A stretch of 64,000 nucleotides of DNA from LMUY01 sp964245075 (GTDB lineage Bacteria; Pseudomonadota; Alphaproteobacteria; Acetobacterales; Acetobacteraceae): positions 21,581 to 85,580 of the forward strand of contig CAXTLC010000006.1 in assembly GCA_964245075.1 (NCBI GenBank), in the 5' to 3' direction. Within the stretch, counting starts at the first letter, position 1. Every line of letters begins with the position of its first letter. The notes beneath the pieces are model-generated. The model saw only the letters and a list, made by a program, of their open reading frames with translations, did not search any database and was not told where the DNA came from. The position numbers and the translations under genes are program-made. This document shows, piece after piece, positions 11,931 to 19,883 of this stretch.

Positions 11931-12014
11931 GTCGTCTTCCAATCCTGTCGGCCAGGTGCGGCAAAGGGGGTTCAGGGAGCGCCTCGGTCGAGGCAACGCG
12001 GGCGCTTAGCATGG

Positions 12015-12043
12015 TTTATCGGCGTGCGCCAAGGCGGCGCCAA
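12015..12043 (-). promoter_or_regulatory. Possible sigma-70 promoter for acpP-fabF-mltG
   Basis: On the minus strand TTGGCG (12038-12043) and GATAAA (12015-12020) are separated by exactly 17 bp, about 85 bp before the acpP start. The match is moderate, and GC-rich genomes give chance hits, so this is only a candidate. Confidence 0.3.
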
Positions 12044-12135
12044 TGCCGTTGCAACCATTGCAGACCCTGTGTCGGACCCGTCGCAGGAAGACATCGGCAC
12101 CTTGGCAATGACACAGGGCATGCAGCTGAACCAAT

Positions 12136-12235
12136 NNNNNNNNNNNNNNNNNNNNNNNNNNNNNNNNNNNNNNNNNNNNNNNNNNNNNNNNNNNNNNNNN
12201 NNNNNNNNNNNNNNNNNNNNNNNNNNNNNNNNNNN
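12136..12235. other. Assembly gap (100 N)
   Basis: Exactly 100 ambiguous bases, the usual placeholder for a scaffold gap of unknown size. The flanks (12044-12135 and 12236-12332) contain no gene that I can support. The order across the gap, and whether genes such as fabG or fabD lie in it, cannot be judged. Confidence 0.99.
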
Positions 12236-12332
12236 CCGCCGGGGCCGGCAGCCTGCCGCCCGCGCCAGAACGCGGCATGACCGAAGGTGCCGCACGCCGC
12301 ATCCCCCGGCATCAGGGACGGAGGCAGGCCGG

Positions 12333-12405
12333 AGCGGGCGACGAGGTTCGAACTCGTGACATTCAGATTGGAAATCTGATGCTCTACCAACTGAGCTACG
12401 CCCGC
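12333..12405 (-). tRNA. tRNA-Gly (anticodon TCC)
   Basis: The acceptor strands GCGGGCG and CGCCCGC pair fully. The D arm reads GCTCAGTTGGTAGAGC. The anticodon arm has stem TCAGA/TCTGA around the loop TTTCCAA, giving anticodon TCC. The T arm contains GTTCGAA. The 3' CCA is not fully encoded. Confidence 0.95.
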
Positions 12406-12480
12406 GTTCCGGCGGCTGCCAGGGTTGCAGAAGTATCACTGCGGCAGACGATATTCAACGGGCGGGCGACGTTGCAGCGA

Positions 12481-12514
12481 CCCGGGGCAGCGGCCCGGGG
12501 CAGCGGCCCGGGGC
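12481..12514. repeat. Short tandem repeat, 13-bp unit
   Basis: The unit CCCGGGGCAGCGG occurs twice in full (12481-12493, 12494-12506), followed by CCCGGGGC. It lies between tRNA-Gly and the photoactive yellow protein gene; no function is visible. Confidence 0.85.
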
Positions 12515-12554
12515 CAGCCCGCCGGCGCGAAGCCGCCTGGTGCACCCTGCGGAA

Positions 12555-12944
12555 CTAGATGCGTTTGACGAACACCCAGTAGGTGTCACCCGTCAGGGCT
12601 GCCTTCATGTGGATCTTCACCCGGGTCGGGTTCATGCGGTAATCGAACACGTAGTCGAATATGGCGTTCAAGTTTCCGTCGCGCACCCCGGCGTCGAACA
12701 CGCCGCGAAAGCCGGGCGTGTTGCAGCACGGCGCGATCTCGTTGAAGAAGCTTCGGCCGATCACCGCTTCCGGCCTGCGGCCGGTGATGCTGGTCTCGGT
12801 CGCGTTGTAGCTCAGCACCACTCCCGCCGCGTTGAGCTGGATGGCGCCGAACGCGAGTTGGTCGATCTCCTGCGCGGACAGCTTCGCCATCACGTTGTCC
12901 ACATCCACCTGGCCGAATTCGATCCGTGTCAGCGCGTCCGCCAT
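12555..12944 (-). CDS. pyp: Photoactive yellow protein homologue (PAS blue-light receptor)
   Basis: The 129-residue single PAS domain aligns without gaps to the 125-residue photoactive yellow protein of Halorhodospira from memory, with an offset of four. The residues that hold the p-coumaroyl chromophore are kept: Cys73 (PYP Cys69, thioester site), Tyr46 (Tyr42), Glu50 (Glu46), Thr54 (Thr50), Arg56 (Arg52), Tyr98 (Tyr94) and Met104 (Met100). LAFGAIQL, YNATETSITGR, HMKAAL and the end YWVFVKRI are characteristic. A second Cys follows at 74. GAGG lies 8 nt before the ATG. The family is expected to be a soluble light sensor. No tyrosine ammonia-lyase or coumaroyl-CoA ligase gene, needed for the chromophore, lies in the window. 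The gene stands alone between two tRNA genes. Confidence 0.88.
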   Translation of the reverse strand: MADALTRIEFGQVDVDNVMAKLSAQEIDQLAFGAIQLNAAGVVLSYNATETSITGRRPEAVIGRSFFNEIAPCCNTPGFRGVFDAGVRDGNLNAIFDYVFDYRMNPTRVKIHMKAALTGDTYWVFVKRI

Positions 12945-13021
12945 TTGGCCCGCCTCACCCTACCGTACAGTACCGCTCATTGCGCAACGGCAGACGGGGC
13001 GTCAAGCCATACTTGGCAGGC

Positions 13022-13050
13022 TTGACAGGAAGGCCGCCGCGCTCTTGATA
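13022..13050 (+). promoter_or_regulatory. Candidate promoter of tRNA-Trp/secE/nusG
   Basis: A perfect -35 hexamer TTGACA (13022-13027) is followed after 17 bp by TTGATA, a weak -10. The position, about 26 bp before the tRNA, fits a stable-RNA promoter. Confidence 0.45.
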
Positions 13051-13075
13051 CCGGCCCTGCGCGTTCGGGCCGTGC

Positions 13076-13152
13076 AGGGGTGTAGCTCAATTGGCTAGAG
13101 CGCCGGTCTCCAAAACCGGAGGTTGCGGGTTCGAGACCCTCCGCCCCTGCCA
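13076..13152 (+). tRNA. tRNA-Trp (anticodon CCA)
   Basis: AGGGGTG pairs with CGCCCCT (one T-G wobble). The anticodon arm CCGGT/ACCGG encloses CTCCAAA, giving CCA. The T arm is GCGGG/CCCTC-like around TTCGAGA, and the 3' CCA is encoded. Its place directly before secE and nusG is the classical arrangement. Confidence 0.97.
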
Positions 13153-13209
13153 GCCCCGGACGCAAGGTTCTGGCCGCACTTATACACCTGCTTGTTGGAG
13201 TTCACCGTC

Positions 13210-13404
13210 GTGGCGCTTGCTCCGGCTCAGTTCGTGCGCGAAGTGCGCGCCGAGATTGCCCGCGTGACCTGGCCCACCCGCAAGGAGACGCTGGTCACCA
13301 CCGGCCTCGTGTTCGCCATGGCTGCCGTCGCGGCCATCTTCTTCTTCATCGTGGACCAGGCGTCTGGTTACGGCGTGCGCGTGCTGTTCGGCGCGCCCGT
13401 CTAG
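13210..13404 (+). CDS. secE: Preprotein translocase subunit SecE
   Basis: SecE (64 residues) is the small subunit that clamps SecY in the SecYEG channel. The amphipathic N-terminal helix with FVREVRAEIARVTWPTRKE is the family signature. One membrane helix (about residues 28-50) follows. This is the one-helix form usual outside the enterics. I chose the GTG at 13210 because GGAG lies 9 nt upstream. nusG follows after 18 bp. Confidence 0.95.
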   Translation: MALAPAQFVREVRAEIARVTWPTRKETLVTTGLVFAMAAVAAIFFFIVDQASGYGVRVLFGAPV

Positions 13405-13422
13405 TTCATAGGGTTCAGGGTC

Positions 13423-13953
13423 GTGGCCAAGCGCTGGTATGTTGTTCATGTGTATTCCGGGTTCGAGAAGAAAATCGCCGAGCAGGTGAAGGAACAGGCC
13501 GCCCGCAAGGGGTTGGCCGACCTGCTGGACGACGTGCTGGTGCCGTCGGAGGACGTGGTCGAGCTCAAGCGCGGCCAGAAGGTGCAGGCGGAGCGCAAGT
13601 TCTTCCCCGGCTACGTGCTGGTGAAGATGGAGCTGACGGACGACACTTGGCACCTCATCAAGGACACCCCGAAGGTCACCGGCTTCCTGGGCAGCAAGAC
13701 CCGGCCGCAGGCGATCAGCGAGGCTGAGGCGGATCGCATCATCAAGCAGTCGGCCGAGGGTGTGGAACGTCCCCGCCCGGCCGTGCTGTTCGAGATCGGC
13801 GAGCAGGTGCGCGTGGCGGACGGCCCGTTCACCTCGTTCAACGGCACGGTCGAGGAAGTGGACGAGGAGAAGGGCCGGGTGAAGGTGTCCGTCTCCATCT
13901 TCGGCCGTTCCACCCCCGTGGACCTGGAATATGGCCAAGTCGAGAAGGTTTGA
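13423..13953 (+). CDS. nusG: Transcription termination/antitermination factor NusG
   Basis: NusG (176 residues) binds RNA polymerase, suppresses pausing, and links it to Rho or to ribosomal protein S10. The NGN domain begins WYVVHVYSGFEKKIAEQV and contains RKFFPGYVLVKMEL. The KOW domain begins near residue 123 with GEQVRVADGPFTSFNG. The start is GTG. In most relatives rplK-rplA follow; here the next gene is moeB/thiF-like, so the usual cluster is broken. Confidence 0.98.
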   Translation: MAKRWYVVHVYSGFEKKIAEQVKEQAARKGLADLLDDVLVPSEDVVELKRGQKVQAERKFFPGYVLVKMELTDDTWHLIKDTPKVTGFLGSKTRPQAISEAEADRIIKQSAEGVERPRPAVLFEIGEQVRVADGPFTSFNGTVEEVDEEKGRVKVSVSIFGRSTPVDLEYGQVEKV

Positions 13954-13987
13954 CGGAGGTGTCCGAAGGACAACCATTCTTTGGCGG

Positions 13988-14014
13988 GGTTTGGGGCAGG
14001 ACCCCGTCCTGACC
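13988..14014. repeat. Palindrome between nusG and moeB
   Basis: GGGGCAGGAC and GTCCTGACCCC form a 10-bp stem with one bulged T around CCC. It follows nusG and could serve as its terminator, but no T-run follows; it may be a dispersed palindromic element. Confidence 0.5.
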
Positions 14015-14016
14015 CC

Positions 14017-14802
14017 ATGAACCTCGGCTTCACCGACGACGAAGTCACCCGCTACTCCCGCAATATCCTGCTCGCCGAAGTGGGCGGCACCGGCCAGGCC
14101 AGGTTGCGCGCCGCCCGCGTGCTGGTGGTCGGCGCCGGCGGCCTGGGCTGCCCCCTGGCGCTCTACCTCGCCGCGGCCGGGATCGGCACGATCGGCGTGG
14201 TGGACGACGACGCCGTGGAATTATCCAACCTGCAACGCCAGATCGGCCACGCCACGGGGCGCATCGGGCAGCGCAAGGTTGCCTCGCTGGCCGCGGGAGT
14301 TGCCGCGCTCAACCCCACGACCCGGCTGGAACCGCACGCGGTCCGCCTTGCCGCCGCCAACGCCGCCTCGCTGGTGGCGGGCTACGACCTCGTGTGCGAC
14401 GCCAGCGACAACGTCCCCACCCGCTACCTGCTGAACGACGCCTGCGTGCTGGCCGGCAAGACGCTGGTGTCCGCCGCCGCCGTGCGGTTCGACGGCCAGC
14501 TCGCCACCTTCCGGCCCGGCGGCCCGTGCTACCGGTGCCTGTATCCCTCGCCGCCGCCGTCCGGCAGCGTGCCCACGTGCGGGGAAGCCGGCGTGCTGGG
14601 CGCGGTCACCGGGGTGATGGGCAGCTTGCAGGCGACGGAAACGCTGAAGGAAGTGCTGGGCGTGGGTGACGGCCTTGCCGGCCGCCTGCTGCTCTGGGAC
14701 GCGCTCGGCGCCCGGTTCCACACGGTGGCCTTGCCCCGGGACCCGGACTGCCCGGCCTGCGGCGGCCATCCCAGCATCCGGGACCTGTCGGCGCATGGCT
14801 GA
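14017..14802 (+). CDS. moeB: MoeB/ThiF-family adenylyltransferase
   Basis: The 261-residue E1-like enzyme adenylates the C-terminal glycine of a small sulfur-carrier protein (MoaD or ThiS) before sulfur transfer. The nucleotide site is GAGGLGCPLALYLAAAGIG (residues 39-57). The catalytic Cys is expected at C188 in PTCGEAGVLGAVTG. The zinc site is formed by C171/C174 (CYRC) and C245/C248 (CPAC). There is no C-terminal rhodanese domain. MoeB and ThiF cannot be separated by sequence reading alone. Its end overlaps the DsrE-like gene by 8 bp, and the context is sulfur-related. The ATG at 14017 was chosen as the first Met before the conserved TRYSRNILL. Confidence 0.88.
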   Translation: MNLGFTDDEVTRYSRNILLAEVGGTGQARLRAARVLVVGAGGLGCPLALYLAAAGIGTIGVVDDDAVELSNLQRQIGHATGRIGQRKVASLAAGVAALNPTTRLEPHAVRLAAANAASLVAGYDLVCDASDNVPTRYLLNDACVLAGKTLVSAAAVRFDGQLATFRPGGPCYRCLYPSPPPSGSVPTCGEAGVLGAVTGVMGSLQATETLKEVLGVGDGLAGRLLLWDALGARFHTVALPRDPDCPACGGHPSIRDLSAHG

Positions 14803-15172
14803 GCCGTTCGGCGTGCTGCTCATGTCCGGCACGCATGACCGCGCGCACTACGCCTTCGTGCTGGCCACGGCGGCGGCGGCGGTCGGGCGGAAAGTGACGC
14901 TGTTCGCCACCAACGGCGGCTGCCGGGCGCTGCTGCCGGATTGGCGCACGCTGGAAGACGCCTGCCGGGATGCCACCTTGGTGGCGCGCGGCGTTGCCGG
15001 GCTGGACACGTTGCGCGGGGCGGCGGCCGAACTCGGCATCCGCATGATCGCCTGCGAGGCCGGGCTGCGCGCGGAAGCGATCGACCCGGCCGCGCTCTGC
15101 CCCGGCGTCGCGGTCGCGGGCGCCGTCACGTTCCTGGATGCCGTGCGCGGAGGCACGGTCGTCACCTGTTGA
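14795..15172 (+). CDS. DsrE-like small protein
   Basis: A 125-residue protein with the DsrE/DsrF-like fold pattern: a hydrophobic first strand (GVLLMSGTHDRAHYAFVLAT), a Gly/Val-rich second strand (VGRKVTLFATNGGCRAL), and later LGIRMIACEAGLRAE. In this family cysteines can carry persulfide sulfur. Here Cys residues stand in NGGCRAL, MIACEAG and at the C-terminal end (VVTC). It overlaps the moeB stop by 8 bp, so the two are translationally coupled. A role in sulfur relay is an inference from family and neighbour. Confidence 0.75.
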   Translation: MAEPFGVLLMSGTHDRAHYAFVLATAAAAVGRKVTLFATNGGCRALLPDWRTLEDACRDATLVARGVAGLDTLRGAAAELGIRMIACEAGLRAEAIDPAALCPGVAVAGAVTFLDAVRGGTVVTC

Positions 15173-15210
15173 GGCTTGACCGGCTCCCGCCACCGTTGGC
15201 AGGGAGGCGC

Positions 15211-15894
15211 ATGGCCCGGTCCGCCCTGCTCCTGCCGCCGCTCATGCTGATCCTGGCCGGCCCTGCCGCGGCGCAGAGCCAGCCAGAACACCGGCATGCG
15301 GCGCGCCCCACAACCAACGCTCCCAGCCATGCCGCTGGCCGCAGCCCAAGCCACACGGCGCCCGGCCACGCCGGGCCAGGCAACACCCCGCCCGCCAAAC
15401 CGGCCGCGCCCCCTCCCGCGCCGGCCGCGGCCGAGGCGCCGGCCGCCCCCCTTACGCCCGCGAAGGGCAGCAACACCGGGCTGCCGCTGCCGCGTTTCGC
15501 CTCGCTGAAGTCCGATGACGTGAACCTGCGGACCGGTCCCGGCCTGCGCTACCCGATCGAGTGGGTGTACAAGCGCCGCGACCTTCCCGTGCAGATCGAG
15601 CGGGAGTTCGAGGCTTGGCGCCTCATCTCCGACCAGGAAGGCGTGAAAGGCTGGGTGCACCAGGCCACCCTGGTCGGCCGCCGCACCTTTGTCGTGACCG
15701 GGGGGGAGCAGACGATGCGAACGGAGGCAGCCGACACGGCGAGCTCCCTCGCCCGGCTCAAGCCCGGCGTGATCGGCCGCATTCGCGCGTGCGAGGCAAA
15801 TGCGGGCTGGTGCCAGGTGCAGGTCGCGGACTACCGTGGATGGCTGAAGCGCGACGGGTTCTGGGGCATCTCGCCCGGGGAGGCCATACAGTGA
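15211..15894 (+). CDS. Secreted protein with two SH3-like domains
   Basis: The 227-residue protein has a signal peptide (MARSALLLPPLMLILAGPAAAQS). A long His/Ala/Pro-rich low-complexity linker (about residues 22-95) follows, then two bacterial SH3-like repeats. The first has DDVNLRTGPGLRYPIEWVYK; the second holds RIRACEANAGWCQVQV and GWLKRDGFWGI. Such domains bind peptidoglycan or proteins in the envelope. The stop overlaps the start of the next gene (GTGA), although the function differs from the hydratase genes. The precise role is unknown. Confidence 0.85.
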   Translation: MARSALLLPPLMLILAGPAAAQSQPEHRHAARPTTNAPSHAAGRSPSHTAPGHAGPGNTPPAKPAAPPPAPAAAEAPAAPLTPAKGSNTGLPLPRFASLKSDDVNLRTGPGLRYPIEWVYKRRDLPVQIEREFEAWRLISDQEGVKGWVHQATLVGRRTFVVTGGEQTMRTEAADTASSLARLKPGVIGRIRACEANAGWCQVQVADYRGWLKRDGFWGISPGEAIQ

Positions 15895-16214
15895 GCGCAA
15901 TGCTGCACGAGCCGGGTGAGGCCCCTGCCCGGGCCCACCACGACATGGGGGGCGTCCGGAAGTTCCTGTGCGAGCCGATCGACACCGGCCCCCATGCCTT
16001 GACGGCGTTCGACCGGGAGGTGGACGCGATCCGCGGCTTGCTGGGCGCCAAGGGCGTGATGAGCGTGGACGAGTTGCGGCGCGGGATCGAGGCGATCCCG
16101 GAAGACGAATATCACCGGCTAAGCTACTACCAGCGTTGGATTCGCTCCATCGCCAGCACGCTGCTGCAACGCGGGGTGATCACGGCGGATGAGCTGGCGG
16201 CGGCGCTCGGGTGA
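15891..16214 (+). CDS. Nitrile hydratase/thiocyanate hydrolase, beta-type N-terminal half
   Basis: The 107-residue protein matches the N-terminal half of nitrile hydratase beta subunits: HHDMGG (family HDxGG), a helical middle with DELRRGIEAIPEDEYHRLSY, then YYQRWIRSIASTLLQRGVIT, close to the family YYExWLxxLExLLVExGxLT. Normal beta subunits are about 220 residues in one chain; here the C-terminal half is a separate gene. The GTG at 15891 has GGAGG 8 nt upstream; an ATG at 15900 is the alternative. Split beta chains are known in cobalt thiocyanate hydrolase. It could instead be an activator (P14K/P15K type), which resembles the beta N-half. Confidence 0.8.
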   Translation: MSAMLHEPGEAPARAHHDMGGVRKFLCEPIDTGPHALTAFDREVDAIRGLLGAKGVMSVDELRRGIEAIPEDEYHRLSYYQRWIRSIASTLLQRGVITADELAAALG

Positions 16215-16495
16215 TCGCGCCCGGCGCTGCCGTGCTGGTGCGGGACGATTGGCCGGAGCGGCACGGGCCGGTGCATGTCCGCACGCCGCACTACCTGCGC
16301 GGGCGCCGCGGCACGGTGGTGCGCCACCTGGGTGATTTCGCCAACCCCGAAGACCTCGCCTTCAGCCGGCCCGCCGGGAAGCTGGCATTGTATCACGTCG
16401 CCTTCCGCCGCCATGCGATATGGCCGGATGTTTCGGCCGGAAATGCGGCGGACCTGCTGGTGGAGGTGTTCGAGTCATGGCTGCTGCCGATCTGA
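16211..16495 (+). CDS. Nitrile hydratase/thiocyanate hydrolase, beta-type C-terminal half
   Basis: The 94-residue protein is the SH3-like C-terminal half of a nitrile hydratase beta subunit. GAAVLVRDDWPERHGPVHVR and TPHYLRGRRGTVVRHLG match the family pattern (PxYxRGkxG), and LALYHVAFRRHAIWPD matches its YxVxFxxxxLWG region. The GTG start overlaps the preceding stop (GTGA), so both halves are translated together. The end overlaps the alpha subunit gene by 19 bp. Confidence 0.85.
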   Translation: MIAPGAAVLVRDDWPERHGPVHVRTPHYLRGRRGTVVRHLGDFANPEDLAFSRPAGKLALYHVAFRRHAIWPDVSAGNAADLLVEVFESWLLPI

Positions 16496-17130
16496 CCCTG
16501 TTGCGGGTCGACAGCCCGCGCCTGCTGGACGCGGTGCGGGGCCTGTTGGAAGCCAAGGACATCCTGACCAAGGCGGAGATCGCCGAGCGCGTCCGCGTCA
16601 CGGACGAGGCCAGCCCCGCACGCGGCGCCCGCATGGTCGCGCGTGCCTGGGTGGACCCGGCCTACCGCGCCGCCATGCTGCGGGACGGCACGGAAGCGGC
16701 CGAGGCGCTCGGCATCCCGGTGCGCGGCGCCCCGCCTCTGGGCGTGCTGGCCAACGAGCCCGGCTTGCATCACCTGGTGGTCTGCACCCTTTGCAGTTGC
16801 TACCCGCGCGCGGTGCTGGGCTACCCGCCGTTCTGGTTCAAGTCGGCCGCCTACCGCGCCCGGGCCGTCCGGGACCCGGCGGGCGTGCTGGCGGAATGGC
16901 GCACGGCTTTGCCGCCGGGCACGGCCATCCGTGTGGTGGACAGCACGGCCGACTATCGCTGGATGGTGCTGCCCCTGCGCCCGGCAGGCACGGAAGGCTG
17001 GACGGAGGACCGGCTTGCCGCCCTGGTGTCCGAGGGTGACATGATTGGGGTCACTGTCCCGGACGCTGCCCGCGAGGCGGCCCGGAACACTGCCCCGCCC
17101 GGCGAACCAGAAGAGTCGTTGCGCGTTTGA
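16477..17130 (+). CDS. Cobalt-type nitrile hydratase alpha / thiocyanate hydrolase gamma subunit
   Basis: The 217-residue metal-binding subunit carries VCTLCSCYPR with ligands C103, C106 and C108. The Thr in CTLCSC and the Tyr after it mark the low-spin cobalt type (iron enzymes have CSLCSC followed by Thr). In the family two of the cysteines are oxidised to sulfinic and sulfenic acid. YPPFWFKSAAYRARAVRDP and SEGDMIGV follow the family pattern. The enzyme hydrates nitriles to amides or, as thiocyanate hydrolase, converts thiocyanate to carbonyl sulfide and ammonia. The split beta genes favour the second, but the substrate is open. GGAGG lies 10 nt upstream of the ATG. No activator or cobalt permease gene is next to it. 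Confidence 0.87.
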   Translation: MAAADLTLLRVDSPRLLDAVRGLLEAKDILTKAEIAERVRVTDEASPARGARMVARAWVDPAYRAAMLRDGTEAAEALGIPVRGAPPLGVLANEPGLHHLVVCTLCSCYPRAVLGYPPFWFKSAAYRARAVRDPAGVLAEWRTALPPGTAIRVVDSTADYRWMVLPLRPAGTEGWTEDRLAALVSEGDMIGVTVPDAAREAARNTAPPGEPEESLRV

Positions 17131-17154
17131 TCTTTTCACCAGGGAAGCAAAGCC

Positions 17155-17391
17155 ATGAGATCCGTCGTCGCGTCGTTCGTTCTGGCACTTGCCGCGTGCA
17201 TCCCGCTGCGGCCCGCCTCCGCCGCCCATGCCGGCGCGCCTTACGCCAACGTCAACCACCGGAACGATGCCGGCAACAACACGGGTGATGCTGAGGTCGA
17301 CAGGCTCAACGGCGCGCAACTGAACTCCGAGTATTACCGCACCCATCCCGCCCCGCCGCCCGATGCCACGATTGTTGTCCCAGGCCGCTGA
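17155..17391 (+). CDS. Small secreted peptide, first of a related pair
   Basis: A 78-residue peptide with a signal sequence (MRSVVASFVLALAACIPL, cleavage after ASA) and a mature part of about 55 residues. The mature part contains NVNHRNDAGNNTGDAE and RLNGAQL. The same pattern recurs in the next gene, with 17 of 25 positions identical. The peptide is rich in Asn, Asp and His and contains no Cys after the leader. I do not recognise the family. It lies 24 bp after the hydratase alpha gene. Confidence 0.7.
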   Translation: MRSVVASFVLALAACIPLRPASAAHAGAPYANVNHRNDAGNNTGDAEVDRLNGAQLNSEYYRTHPAPPPDATIVVPGR

Positions 17392-17479
17392 GCAGCGATG
17401 CGAGTTTCTTGAGGCCGATGGCAACCCGCGCGGTTTCGTTGCGTTCCTGAGGTGAATACATCCATATGAGGCCCTCGCT

Positions 17480-17668
17480 ATGAAGAAATTCGCTTTGCTC
17501 GCCGCCTTGGCCGCCAGCCTTGCCGTGCCCTCCGTCGTATTTGCTGCGAACGCCCGGCATCCGCACCGGAATGTCAATCACGCCAACGACAAGGGTAACT
17601 CTACCGGAGACCAGGAAACCGCCCGGCTGAACCAGCAGCAGCTGGACCAGGTCAAGGCCCCCCAGTAA
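17480..17668 (+). CDS. Small secreted peptide, second of a related pair
   Basis: A 62-residue peptide with a clear signal sequence (MKKFALLAALAASLAVPSVV, cleavage after FAA) and a mature part of about 38 residues containing NVNHANDKGNSTGDQE and RLNQQQL. It shares this core with the gene 89 bp upstream but has a different leader and tail, so the pair looks like an old duplication. The role is unknown; a periplasmic or extracellular location is expected from the leader. Confidence 0.75.
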   Translation: MKKFALLAALAASLAVPSVVFAANARHPHRNVNHANDKGNSTGDQETARLNQQQLDQVKAPQ

Positions 17669-17769
17669 GGCGACAACCGATAAGTTGCTGATGGAGGACG
17701 CGCAGGCTTGAAACCCGGCGCGTTTTCCGCCAACTAGACGTTCTGCCCACATTCTCCGGATTTTTGGAG

Positions 17770-17794
17770 GGTGGCCCTAACCGGCCGCCTTTTT
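17770..17794 (+). terminator. Terminator-like hairpin before rimP (possible attenuator)
   Basis: GGTGGCC and GGCCGCC form a 7-bp stem (one G-T pair) around the loop CTAACC, followed directly by TTTTT. It ends 5 nt before the likely rimP start. It may end transcription from the upstream peptide genes, or work as an attenuator in the leader of the rimP-nusA operon. Confidence 0.7.
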
Positions 17795-17799
17795 GCGTT

Positions 17800-18342
17800 T
17801 TGGATCACGACAGCACCGAACCATCCGTTCAGCACACCACGCTCGAGGCGCGCATCTCCGAGGAGATCGGGCAGACCTTGGCGTATATGGGATACGAGAT
17901 CGTCCGGGTGTCCGTGCTCGGGCGGGACCGGCCCACTGTGCAGGTGATGGCGGACCGGGCCGACGGGTCGCTGATCAGCATCGAGGATTGCGAGCGCATC
18001 AACGACGTGGTCAGCGCCACGCTGGACGTGGCAGACCTAATCAAGACTGCCTGGACCCTGGAAGTGAGCAGCGCGGGGATCGACCGGCCGCTGACCCGGG
18101 TGAAGGACTGGAACCGGTTCGCCGGGCACGAGGCGCGGGCCGAGTTGCTGGCGCCCCTGGATGGCCGCAAGCGTTTTTCTGGCATCGTGCTGGGTGCGGA
18201 CGAGAAGGTTGCGCGCATGCGGCTGGACGACGGCACTGAGGTGGCGCTACCGCTAGGCGAGTTGCGCCGGGCCAAGCTGGTGCTGACGGACGCGCTGATC
18301 GCGGCCACGGCGCAGCCACGCGCCCCGAACCAGACGAACTAA
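17800..18342 (+). CDS. rimP: Ribosome maturation factor RimP
   Basis: RimP (180 residues) is needed for maturation of the 30S subunit. The N-terminal domain contains LAYMGYEIVRVSVLGRDRPTV; the conserved LEVSSAGIDRPLTR (family EVSSPGLDRPL) ends this domain, and an Sm-like C-terminal domain begins with FAGHEARAELL. No ATG or GTG lies before the conserved core, so the TTG at 17800 is the best start. No good ribosome site is seen close to it, because the region is taken by a terminator-like hairpin. It is the first gene of the nusA operon. Confidence 0.9.
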   Translation: MDHDSTEPSVQHTTLEARISEEIGQTLAYMGYEIVRVSVLGRDRPTVQVMADRADGSLISIEDCERINDVVSATLDVADLIKTAWTLEVSSAGIDRPLTRVKDWNRFAGHEARAELLAPLDGRKRFSGIVLGADEKVARMRLDDGTEVALPLGELRRAKLVLTDALIAATAQPRAPNQTN

Positions 18343-18356
18343 GGGATACAAGAGCC

Positions 18357-19883
<1,527 letters not shown>

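Noticed and set aside
12481..12514. CRISPR-like array
   Set aside because: The unit is only 13 bp, directly tandem without spacers; no cas genes are present in the window.
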